From: Poa pratensis
Lineage: Eukaryota > Streptophyta > Magnoliopsida > Poales > Poaceae
Assembly (NCBI GenBank): GCA_947311845.1
Contig: CAMZMU010000075.1
Coordinates: 23,845,421-23,909,420 of the forward strand
DNA: 64,000 nucleotides
Reading direction: 5' to 3'
Of the stretch, positions 1 to 10,651 are shown in pieces. Both the position numbers and the translations under genes were made by a program. The notes under the pieces are model-generated. The model ran no database searches, was not told the DNA's origin, and saw only the letters and a list, made by a program, of their open reading frames with translations. How positions within the stretch are numbered: position 1 is the first letter of the stretch; each line of letters starts with the position of its first letter.

Positions 1-687
1 TCAACCTTAACCAAACACAACAGGTTTGCAGCTTTCATTTGCAAAACTCGCAGATATCATCATACCATAGTCGGTGCAGTGCCACTACAGTGTACGCATG
101 CTTGACGAAATGTTTTGCTATCAACAGATTCTTATGAGAATGGGTGGGGGTGACTTGAACATAGAAATGGAAATGACATAAGCATACATTTCAGAAATGC
201 TAATTTTGAAGTTTGCAACTATCCATTGTGGGATGATGTACAAATTATAAAAATATTTAGACTAACTCAAGCAGCAAAATAAGCTACAGCGTGCAAATCA
301 GTTAAGACCACCGCATGAACTTTAAAAGGTGTGCATTGTGTTTTTGTAAGAAAATAAGACAGCCAATAAGCATTAAGAAACACATCAAGGCCGTGGAAAA
401 ACACCAAAGGTCATGTAAGATCATCAGATCTCCTGAAACAAACATGTGGCTCGCCTTTCTTGTAGGTGAGTGCATCATGACACAACCATTACTGTTACAG
501 AGAAGCATTCAGTCAACGGTAAATCGTTAAATAATACCGAACCCATTTCTAATCCAACACCTAATCAGTAGAGTCTGAGTTTGCCGTCCACTTTGAATTG
601 CTCCAATCCACCACAATTCCAAAAGGTGGCATCGCCGCTGCAAACAAAGCTAAGCAAGTGGTGTTCTTTTTCCAGAAATTAGCTTAC
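1..687 (-). other. Intron 1 of RBM25-like gene, copy A (partial)
   Basis: This stretch lies immediately downstream (minus sense) of the splice donor that ends exon 1 of copy A. It aligns by eye with about 34750-35438, which is intron 1 of the second RBM25-like copy: the same run of phrases occurs in the same order with indels (for example a shared 'aaacacaccaaaggtc'-type block near 400 and 35120). No exon is visible. The next exon, which should begin the RRM part, must lie left of base 1. Confidence 0.6.
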
Positions 688-955
688 CGGGTACACCCGG
701 CGGTGGCGGCGGAGGAGGGTACGCGGGAGGTCCGGGGAAAGCGCCGGGTGGCATGACGGGCGGGAATGCTGGGGGCGGCGGCGGCCCCATGGGGTAGATG
801 GGCGGCGGGTACGGAGTGGGGAGGAGTGGTGGTAAGGGGCCAGCGAACGGGATCGGTACGGGATTAAGCCTGGGCGTGGGGGCATAGTAGACGGGGGCAG
901 CGACGATGGTGTTGGGTTGGGCGGCGGCAGTGGTGCTGGGTGGGGCGGCGGCCAT
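688..955 (-). CDS. RBM25: RBM25-like splicing factor, first coding exon (copy A, partial)
   Basis: Seen: an ATG at 953-955 opens 89 codons of very proline-rich sequence (runs such as PPPPPAFPPVMPP and YPPPPPPPGVPG). It ends in phase 1 at a consensus donor (GTAAGCT on minus, 681-687). The exon matches exon 1 of the downstream copy at 35439-35762 in length, composition, end phase and flanking intron. In that copy the next exon begins with the two bases that complete the codon. Known: RBM25 proteins have a proline-rich N-terminus, one RRM and a C-terminal PWI domain, associate with U1 snRNP and regulate splice-site choice in the nucleus. Inferred: this is the 5' end of a minus-strand gene running off the left edge. 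The reading frame is uninterrupted here, unlike copy B, so this may be the functional member. Identity depends on the RRM and PWI seen in copy B, because neither domain is visible for copy A. Confidence 0.62.
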
Positions 956-1650
956 GGAAGCCGCGGCGCGGGAGGAGGCGGAGAGGAAAGCCGAGGCGAT
1001 TCGTACGTTTGGCCGCCCACTGATTGGCGGAGAACACACTGTCCGTGCACGTGCTATATGCAGGCTCGGCTACGAAAAAGCCAAAGCGTAGCTCAGACTA
1101 CGTGTAGCCTTTTTTAAAACATTTTGAAACGACATTTTAAAGTTTTGAAAAGTTCTGAAACATATTCTAGATGTTGATGATAATGTATTTTACCAACATG
1201 TAAAATCTTAACTCGAAACATCTTGTATTTTGAGCCCATAAAAAAGACAAATCTGACAAATTTTGGAGAGTTCAATTTTTTGAAAGTGTCCACTACTTCA
1301 GATCTCCAATTTTATCATCTTTACACAGCCTAGAATATAACGCATTTCGAGTTGAAATTTGGCACATTGAACAACTACATCGATGCATACATCTAGAATT
1401 GTTTTCTTGATTTTTTTGAAACTTTCAAACGCGTTTTCAAAATTTTCAAAAAAACGAGATACATGTTGTGGTGGATTGGAACTTTGTCGCTGCAAAAAAC
1501 CGGGCGCATCTGTTCTCAAAGAGAAGGGTCAGTACTCAAGAAAAAAAGGGAAGAGATCGTCTACGCCACCACGGAAGAGTGGAGAATTTAACCCTAAAAC
1601 CTCCCTATGTTTCCCCCTCTTGGTGGACGAACTACGATTTGATAGGTGGA
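956..1650 (-). promoter_or_regulatory. Upstream region / 5' UTR of RBM25-like copy A
   Basis: Immediately upstream of the copy A start codon. About 956-1085 and about 1545-1640 resemble the region upstream of copy B (35763-35915), including the shared phrase 'aatttaaccct'. An AT-rich piece of roughly 450 bp (about 1090-1535) lies between them in copy A but not copy B, so it is probably an insertion. I found no clear terminal inverted repeats for it. No core promoter could be placed with confidence. Confidence 0.35.
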
Positions 1651-4625
1651 GGTGCCAGCCGTAAAGAAAATTCATGTTGTGCTTGTTGAACTTCAATAGT
1701 TCAAGGTTTTGAAAGGGATTAGTACAAATATTAAGATGTAATAAATTATATATATTTTAGAGGGTGCCATGGAACCGTCGGCTAAAGGTTTGGAGCAACG
1801 AAGGTGGACCACCATGGTTTGCTAAACGGACTTGTCCTCTTCACTTTTCCCGCGTCATTGATGGCATGTCGTGCTCACGGTCGGTGCCGCCGCCACCCTC
1901 GTATGAGTCTTATCCGTATGGAATCAACCGACAAATATCTTTGTATTGACCCTCAAATTTAACCGTGTTCACGATCTATTTCACTCACGCTTTTGTTCCT
2001 CCGAACTTTGTCGTCGACGTCATAACCTGGCCCTATCATGTGGCCATCGTCTCCGCTATATGCGATAGGTGGGTAGCCTTGTTGGTCGCGCATGCCGTCG
2101 CCGTTTGGAACTTACCCTAGATGTGATCTGAAAATATGGGTACGAGGGTTATGAGAGATGAGGTTATGAGGGTTAAGTCTCTTTTATACACAATGATACG
2201 GTTGATACCGCTCTCCTCTTGCAAGAAATCTTTCCATGCGTGTTTTTGGCCATTTCTATATATAACGATATGATATTTATTACTGGCAAGTATTTAAACA
2301 CGCCGACCATTGAACATGTTCTCCATCATCGTGGTATGTCGGAGAGCGGCAGTTCTATGTGTCTTCCCCCAAACAACAGTTGTTAAGTCGAGAAAAGAAT
2401 CTTACCTCGTTAGATACACTTCAAAAAGGTTTGTGCTGTCGTGCATCAATTGATGTAGAGTTCTATCCCTTTATTTGTTGGTCACGCACAGCTGCTGCCA
2501 CCGTTTGAACTTACTAGATTACCCGTTGCGCGACTGCGCAACCGCCGGATGCAACTACCACATTGTTGCCACATGCTTTATTCGTTGATGAAAAGTAACT
2601 AATTTTATTTGCATTCATTTAACTCCAAGATGTCATTACGGTATCGGAAAACCCAGATTTCCTTCTACACTTGTAAATTTGACAAAAGCAAAGAATCTCC
2701 GAAACCAAAATGAAAACAGAACTAACACTTATTGGTTCCCTTCCAAGCAAAATATTTATTCTTTCTTGTTCGGCAATCATCCAGGTCTCTAAGGGCAACA
2801 ATAAAATATGGATATTTGCACAACAACAATAAGAAAAAAAAATGGATCATGTTATATAGAGATAACACAGTTTGGATCCCAAATAATCATCTTAAAATCA
2901 CTCATCACCTTTAAATGATAAGCCTATCAGAACACAAAAACATATTACAAAATAGGCTTGATGATTGGCAACATCCATCCAAGTATTGAAATTTACAAAT
3001 CACTTACAACTATAGAACCAACCAAGGGAATAACCTTTGGGAGATAGGTTAATTCGCAGCGCACCGATTCACTTTTCAATCTGTTTGTGATCCTCAGTAG
3101 AAATAAACAATTGCAAATATCAGCAAAGTCAACATTGCGTTCAATACTACGGGATGTTAAGTTCTCAGAAAATAATCAGGGAAATCCTTGTAACCAGTTA
3201 TAACAGAAAAAAATTAAACCCACGAATTCAGTCAAAAAATCCCTTTAGTTGAACTTCTTGAATTAAGAAGCTTCACACCACTCTTCTTTATTCAGTTTCA
3301 TAATATAATATCAATATCTTCTACAAAAATATCCTAAATGAACAGAAATCACTATATGCACTTCCAGTTTATGCCAAGCAACTTATTCAGGTTAAATATA
3401 GTATCTAAATGAACATAAATCACTATATGCACTTCCAGGTTATGGCAAGCAACCCATCATTTGACTGCACAACTACCAGAAGCAAGACCGTATTGTTTTC
3501 ATAGGCTCTATTTGTGTCGCTACCCATCATTTGACTGAAATTTAAGCCGGTTTTGGGCAGTTAATTGTCGGTCATTTTTAGTTCGATATGCCACATTGTA
3601 TCTTAAAACCAGATGGCACCACCAAGTTTTTCGATCGAATACTTTAGTTCGAAGTAGGATTTCAACGATTAATAATCTTATTATTTGCCCTTACACAACA
3701 ATACAAAAACACGGCAGGGAGTGATATGATATCCAACTTGTGTCTAATCTTGATGTTTTGTAACGATTAAAAATAGAATGGAAAGAAATAACATAAGCAA
3801 CTCATATTATTTTAACTCATTAAGCTCGGTTATATATGGATACTAACTCAAAATGTTGAACTCGCTCAATAATAAAACATCAATGGAAAATAAAATGTAA
3901 GCCGGTGAAAAGTAATTCATTTTTTCTGCATTCATTTAGCTCGATTTTATATGGATACTAATCTGAAAATGTTGAATCTGTTTGTATGAAACATCAATAG
4001 ATAAAAAGGATTTAGACTGGTGAATCTACACAAACCTAAATAAATTATTCGATAATAGATGACTTGTTCCAGTACAGAGGAGCACGGACATTTGGCAAAT
4101 ATTTAAAGGAGCAAGTAATACCTTGTTTATGATGATTGAGGTGATGTTCTGTTGATTGGATAAAAAAAATATTTGCACAACTGCAATAAGTATCTATTAT
4201 ATTTGTTTCGGTTTATAGACGGAAAGAATGTTTAACGGTACAGATACGATGATATGTACCAATTTGCATAGTATAGACACAAAATATGTACCAATTTGCA
4301 TGAATTTAAGATAGTAATAGCTATAAAATGAAAGGGGCCACGGCAGGAATGCCATTCAATTAATTGCGCGGACTAATCTAACACAAACCAAAATGATTTA
4401 AATAAAAAAAACATAGGTGATTTATGTAATCAATTTGAAAACAACAATTATCTAATGCAACCAATTGTTACTATAAGCTATATCAGTTAGATGACAAAAG
4501 TATCTTGCAAACTTTACCAATAAAACACAGAAAATGAGATACTTTTGGAACGAAAAGGAAAACTAAATATATCAGCCTAGGCCTGAACATAACATGAAAA
4601 TTCTCTAAAAAAGAGTCATTGAAGC
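1651..4625. other. AT-rich intergenic DNA, no gene recognised
   Basis: No supported gene. A degenerate segment at about 2100-2330 resembles segments near 27860-28030 and 29040-29150. Two short direct duplications are visible: one near 3342-3452 and one at about 3800-4010, where 'tatatggatactaa' and 'aaaatgttgaa' recur about 125 bp apart. Confidence 0.5.
3342..3452. repeat. Short direct duplication (about 45-bp unit, two copies)
   Basis: The phrase 'aaatcactatatgcacttcc' with its flanks occurs twice, about 65 bp apart, with only a few substitutions. It looks like a local slippage or unequal-exchange duplication in non-coding DNA. Confidence 0.7.
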
Positions 4626-4682
4626 TTACATCTTAGCTAACTTTCTCAGATTGCCAATAACAGTTCCATTCATGAAAAGCTC
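4626..4682 (-). CDS. Possible terminal exon of an unrecognised gene
   Basis: Seen on minus: a polypyrimidine-AG acceptor ('tctttaaacag', 4683-4693) is followed by 18 open codons reading ELFMNGTVIGNLRKLAKM and then TAA (4626-4628). The short open frame and good acceptor suggest a last coding exon. I do not recognise the peptide, and no upstream exon could be joined to it. It could belong to the minus-strand exon chain at 23560-25054 if the LTR element at 5691-20077 sits in an intron, but that is speculation. Confidence 0.22.
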   Translation of the reverse strand, partial: ELFMNGTVIGNLRKLAKM

Positions 4683-5685
4683 CTGTTTAAAGACAAGTGT
4701 ATATCAGATTGGTCTCACAAACCACCTTTCAAATGTGAATGCTCTAGGAATGAGCAAAACTATGATCTTAAATCATACAGTAAAGCAATATTCAATATTC
4801 AGAGAAGCATAAACTGGAGCAATAAAGAGGTTTTCAGAGAGAAAAAAAATCGAAATCTGCTATGAGAAAATTCATGTGCATCTTGCAGTTCCAAATGAAC
4901 ATACTACAATATCGACACAAGAAAAATGGAAGGTGGCATACTAGCATAATAGTTCTCTGTCGTTTAATTCTATGAATGAATTATGTGTGATAGTTAACCT
5001 TGTTCTATCAGAACAAGTCACGCACCAATCAGGGGTAGAAAAAAAGACATTAAACAAAGATAGCTATTTTATTTAATTATTTTGCTTTTGGGCACCTCGT
5101 CGAGCAGGTAAGATCTGCAACAAAAATTAATGTATGCAGATGACGGACCAAAATTCTCTTTTTATTGTAAATCATCATAAGCAAGAAAACACGCAGTAGA
5201 TGCATAGGGTCAGTGTTTAGGCATCTTCGACTCGTGTTAGTGACATTGCAGATTACCCGTCTTTAAACAACACATCAGCATCAACAAATAACTCGACCAC
5301 CCAGCCAAGCTATGTCCCGGAAACTACAAAGTCGCCAAGGTTGAGACTCATGACAGTTATAAGAAAAGTTAAAGAAAAATCTGACAGTGAAGGAAAGATT
5401 GGCCCATTTACAGATGTACTATCAGTGCAACTAAAATGTAGTACAGCTATTTGACTAAGCTGTTGTGTGGCAATATAACAGAAGTATTTAACCACGCCTA
5501 ATTTTTTTAAACACAAGGGACAAATATTTAACATCAGGAAGTTCGTGTTTTCTCTTAATATGGCTTAAGGACTACCTTATCATTAAGAGTAAGAACTTCC
5601 TTTGGCCTGGCTGTCAGTACATATCAAAAAACTGAAGTAAAATTTCTAAATCTTTTTCTGATTGAGAGTTGTTCTTTTTAGTAAG
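4683..5685. other. Non-coding flank left of the LTR retrotransposon
   Basis: AT-rich sequence with no supported gene. It continues directly into 20083 onward once the LTR element and one TSD copy are removed. Confidence 0.5.
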
Positions 5686-5690
5686 CAATG

Positions 5691-8231
5691 AGAAAGGGCA
5701 TGGCGCCCCCATGTGTGGTTTTGGTAATTAATGACAATCCCTATGGACTAATGGTTGCATTGAGTTGTACTTGTAGTGTTTGTCCATAGACCATGCTTGA
5801 ACTCCATATGTTGGATTCAAGGTTGATGCCATGAATATATTGATATAATGAAGTATTTGGCATCAAGATCAAGAAGAAGAGTATGTGATGACCAAGTTAT
5901 TATTCGAGGAGTTATCCGATGATTGGTCATATGTGAGTTGAGCATATTGCAAGTATGTCTTGAAGAAAATGATTAGTGATCATTCATGGTTATCTTCAAG
6001 ACATCATCTATTGAAAAGAGAAGAAAAGATACAAGGTTGATCAAGATTTTGACCAACTCACAAAGCTAAAAGATGTACCAAGTGGGATCACGTATCTCTT
6101 GGTATGGTAAGCAATTGTCCATATAGCTTTGTGAACTAACCCATGATATGTTTGTGTCATTTCTATGTGTGGTTAGGTATCTTTCTATGGGCTTGCATCA
6201 AATGAAGATTTCATATAGCCCATGAAGGATGACGTCAAGTGGTGATCGTCATCGAGCTTGAGATGTGCAAGTTCAAGAGAAGTATCTCGAAGATATCATA
6301 TGCTTGATGCTTGCCACACTCTTGGAGATAATGGTCAAGTGAAGATGTGCCTATGAGTGTCTCTCCCATAGTGGAGCATGGGGGAGCAATATTTGAGTCT
6401 TCACCAAGCGAAGCGCAATCAAGAAAGGTGGTCCACTTGAAAAGATCAAGATCATCAACATCTATCTCAAGTGGAATGCGCAAGGCAAAGGTATGATAGG
6501 GTTTCTATTTTACCGGTCTCGTGGTGCTAGTTGGGAGACTGGGTTATAGGATAGATACCGTACTATCAAGAGCGGCTCTCGACTAAAGCTTAAGCGTATC
6601 AGTTGGAGAGAGCTCAAACCTTTGCATACTTGGCATCATCATATTTCTTGGTTCTTATTTGGCTTATCTCTCTATGTGGTTTTGGAGCTTGTTGTGACCT
6701 TCATAACAAGCTCAAGTTCACCGAAAATGGATTTCGTATGAAAAACTTGTTGCGTTTTCGGTTTTGGAGTTTCTCCCGGTTCATCTTCTATAGAGAGGTT
6801 TCACCTTTCTACATTTGGTTTTATACTCCCTTGTTGGACTATGATGTTTTCCTGCATCATCTTGTCGTGCTCGTTGTGGTGATTCCAACGAGCCCAAGAA
6901 CATCGAAAACGGAGTTCGTATGCATAAGTTATTGCGTTTCTCGTCCGGGCGTTCCAGGAATTCCGGAATTCCGAACCAATTCCGGACCAATTCCGAACTG
7001 GTCAGAATTTTCCGGACCAATTCCGAACTGGATCCGAACTGGCTTTTTCAGTACTGTATTCAGTCCGGATTCTAGTTGGTTTTCGTCCGGATTATTCCGA
7101 GTCAACCGGAATTCCGAACCAATTCCGGATTGCACGAATCTGGCCCAAACGGTCGGATTTTGGGACCTATAAAATGGGGCCTTCTTCCCCAAAGGTTCCC
7201 CAACTCTTGAGCTCGAAATTTGCCACCATTGTTGACCTTGTTGAGCTTTGCTATCTCTCTATCCTCCATGATTCTTGCCTCCAATTAGAGGGAAAAGAGA
7301 GAGGAGATCTAGATCTATCATTCCACCAATCAATCTCTCCTCTAAGTGAGGGGAAGCTTTTGATCTAGATCTTGGAGGAATTTGGTGTTCCTCTTTGTTC
7401 TTCCTCTCTTCTCCCCCCAATAGCATTAGTTGCTTTGGTGGGATTTGAGAGTGAAGGATTTTGAGCACTTCTTGTGTTCTTGCCCATTGCATCGGTTGCA
7501 TCGGTTTGAGTTCTCCACGGTGATACGTGGAAATCGAAGTTGAGAAGCTTGTTACTCTTGGGTACTTGGGGTGCCCTAGAGCTTGTCCTCTTGGGTACTT
7601 GGAGTGCCCTAGACGGTCCTTGTTGATCTCGGAGTTTTGGTGGCTCGCGGGATAGTTGGGAGCCTCCAATTAAGTTGTGGAGTCGCGCCCCAACCTTGTG
7701 ATTCTTGTGGCTTTGGGAGCCGCGGGAATTCGGTGAGAGCCTCCAATTAAGTTGTGGAGTGTGCCTCATCCTTGTACGGGTTCGGTGACCACCCTCAAGT
7801 GTCCCATAGTGGTTCGTGGCACTCTACATTGGTAGAGGCACGAAGGAGATTACGGTGTGCCATTTGACGGCTATTCGGGGATCACTTTGTGACTCCGCAC
7901 CGCTCCAACGGAGACGTAGCTTCCATTGGGAAGTGAACTTCGGGATAAATCATCGTCTCCAAGTGCCTCGGTATTTCTATACCCGAGCTTCTTACTTATG
8001 CAATTTACTTTGTGATAGCCATCGAGCTTGAAGTAATATATCTTGCTATCACATAGTTGTATATCTTGTTTAGCATAAGTTGTTGGTGCACATAGGTAAA
8101 CCTAGCTTGTTTAGGTTTGTGCTTGATAAATTAAACGCTAGTTTTATTCCGCATTTATTCAAGCCTAAACCGTAAAGAATTTTAAATCGCCTATTCACCC
8201 CCCCCCTCTAGGCGACATCCGTGTCCTTTCA
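5691..8231 (+). repeat. 5' LTR of the gag-only retrotransposon
   Basis: 2541 bp, nearly identical to 17534-20077. The 3' copy begins TGAAAGGGC; this copy begins AGAAAGGGC directly after the TSD, so its first base has mutated. It ends CCTTTCA. It carries a TATA box at 7168-7174 and, just upstream, a cluster of ATTCCGAACC-like repeats. Confidence 0.93.
6950..7174 (+). promoter_or_regulatory. LTR promoter: ATTCCGG/CCGAACC repeat cluster plus TATA box
   Basis: Between about 6955 and 7135 the units 'aattccggaccaattccg', 'ccgaactgg' and 'gtccggatt' recur many times in both orientations. A good TATAAAA follows at 7168-7174. The same arrangement occurs in the 3' LTR (about 18790-19014) and, inverted and diverged, at about 49640-49810. 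The spacing fits a core promoter with upstream repeats. Activity is inferred. Confidence 0.55.
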
Positions 8232-8233
8232 AT

Positions 8234-8246
8234 TGGTATCAGAGCG
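8234..8246 (+). other. Primer binding site, tRNA-iMet type
   Basis: TGGTATCAGAGC begins two bases after the LTR end. This is the standard complement of the 3' end of initiator tRNA-Met used by many plant Copia and TRIM elements. It fixes the plus orientation of the element. Confidence 0.9.
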
Positions 8247-8285
8247 GGTTCTCTCGTTTTTGGCTTCACCGCCTCGAGAGTAAAG

Positions 8286-10651
8286 ATGTCGTCTAGTGAA
8301 CTAGTGCACAATGCTTCTTTTATATTAGATGGCACAAATTATGATGTTTGGAAAATTCGCATTCTTGATATTTTCGGGTCATTGACCCATACATAGAGCG
8401 AATTCTATATAGGGGTTATTCTCCTCCAAGGAATCCCAAAAGATTATCTTTAATGGATGAGAATAATTCCTATCTAGATGCTCAAGCTTCTAATGTGATT
8501 TTCAATGCTTTGAGCGATGTAGTTATTATGTCGGTCTCTCCTTTTCGGAATGCTCATGAGCTTTGGACCAAGCTTCAAGATAAATATGATGTGTCCAAGA
8601 ATTGTGGAGATGATTGTTGTCCCTCCACTTCCGGCCGTGATGAGTTCTCAACTTCTTCTACTTCACCTACATGTGGCAAGCCACAAAGTAATGCAATGGT
8701 GAGTAGTGATAGATATTGCAATAATGATAGTAAGCTTATTGTTGATGATACTTCACCTCTATCTTATTGCAATGATTTATCTTTGGACTTAAACGCATCT
8801 AGAACCAAAAATGATCTACATGCTTGTGTTGATAGTCCTTGCATATCATGTACAAATTGCTTGACTAATCCTCGTGATGATATGCTCTCTATGTCTTGTT
8901 CCCTTGATAAAAATACTTCTATTTCCTCTAGTATTTGTTTGGCTAACAATGTAGAGGAAACCGAACACTCCATGGAACAAGACATGGACTTGAATGGTGC
9001 TTCAAGTTTTGCTTCATCATCATCAACCACTTCACACTTTTGCCTTATGGCAAGGGATCAACGGTAATTTCTACCTTGACTCCCAATATATCTCAAAATG
9101 AGAATGATGTTGATAATGATGTTGATAATGAAGAAGATGATAATGATGCTTCCCTTATTGAGAAGGGTAAAATGGTTCTTCATGCTATTGCTAAGAATAA
9201 AGATGCTCATGCTAAATTCATAGAAATCTTGACTATTGCTATTGAGAGCAATAAACTTATTGATGAGCATGAAGACACAATTGAGAAAATGCAAAGCCGC
9301 GAATATAAATACGAGGAGAGCTCTTGAAGAACAAACCACCAAGGAGTCTCTTGAGGAAACTTATGCTCTCGAACTTTCTAGAGTAAAGGGATCCTATGAT
9401 AGTTCTCTTAAAGTGGCTAATGACTTCAAAGTAACAAATGGTAAGCTTATAGATGCACATGCCAAACTCCTTGAGAATTTTGAGCACCTAGAAAATGGCT
9501 CTAGGGTCGTTAAGGGTGAGCTCATCAAACTCACCGAGTCTCATGCGCAACTTAAAGCTTCTCACTCAAAAGAGCTTGCTAAGTTACCTTCTCCTATTGC
9601 CATTAATAATGATGCTTGTGCTACTAACTCTATCTCTTGTGAAGCATCCATATTGACGGAGAATGTTGAGCTAAGGGCTCAACTTGAGTTGCTATCTAGC
9701 AAATATGGGAATTGGAAGAAAGCCATGAGAAGCTCTCGAGCTCTCATGAGGACCTTCTAGTCTCCTATGATAAGCTAAAGTTAGCTCATGAGGCTATTAT
9801 TACAAAGGTAACATCTTGTGAGCCTCATGTGGACAATGGCACAACCTCTACTCAAAATGCTTTATTGCCATGTGCTAGTCCTAGTAATTCATCCACTCAT
9901 AATATTGCTACATCTTGTGATGAATTACTTTCCATGCCTTGTTGCTCTAACAATGAAGCTTCAACTTCCTCTAGTGTTTTTGTTGATACTAACCATGTAG
10001 AGGAATTAAAAGAGCTCAAGGCCCAAGTCACTTCTTTGAAGAAAGACTTGGAAAAGCGTCATGGGGAAGCCCACACTTGACAACATGTTGAGTGTGCAAA
10101 GACGCCCCAATGACAAGAGTGGACTTGGATTCAACTCCAATAACAAGAACAAGTCCAAGTATAACAAGAAAAAGAAGGGCCATGAACAAGTCAAGAATTT
10201 GGCCAAGATTGTTTGCTTCAAGTGCAAAGTTGAAGGGCACCATGTTAGATCTTGCCCTTTGAAGAAGAAGTCTCTTAGTGAGAAGCAACAAGGGAAGATG
10301 CCTCAAGTTCAAACTAAAGTTCCCCAAGTTGAAGAACGGCCTCTTCCCAAGAAGAATCAAGCTATTCCTTCTCAAGTTGAGATTTCAACAAAGAAGAAAG
10401 GAGGAAGCAAATGTTGCTACTTATGCCGTGAGAAGGGTCACTTTGCTTCTTCATGCACTAGTGGTACCTTATCCAACCCTATCATAATTGATAATGCTTA
10501 TTCTCTTATGAAGGATAAGGTTGGCAATGTGTTTGCCAAATATGTTGGTACTCAAAGTGGTGTCAAGAAAAGAACCATTTGGGTTGCCAAGCCTATTGTG
10601 ACTAACCTCTTAGGACCCAACTTGGTTGGGGACCAACAAGCTAAAACTTGA
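8286..10651 (+). pseudogene. Retrotransposon gag remnant (UBN2-like, coiled coil, two CCHC knuckles)
   Basis: An ATG at 8286 starts a frame with the copia-gag-like pattern FILDGTNYDVWK. It is soon shifted. The protein then continues through segments at 8453-9064 (with NAHELWTKLQDKYD), 9040-9325, 9236-9720 and 9712-10077 (heptad-rich, coiled coil), and 10061-10648. The last segment has two zinc knuckles, CFKCKVEGHHVRSC and CYLCREKGHFASSC, and a basic linker. At least five frame breaks separate the segments (near 8385, 9060, 9325, 9715 and 10060), so it is not translatable as one protein. Known: gag knuckles bind RNA in the virus-like particle. No pol follows. Confidence 0.8.

Noticed and set aside
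1060..1110. tRNA gene ('gcgtagctcagacta')
   Set aside because: No acceptor-stem partner, T-arm or anticodon loop could be folded around it.
6603..7172. 189-codon frame in the 5' LTR as a gene
   Set aside because: It overlaps the LTR promoter repeats, the 3' LTR copy is shifted at its start, and it has no domain; read as LTR sequence.
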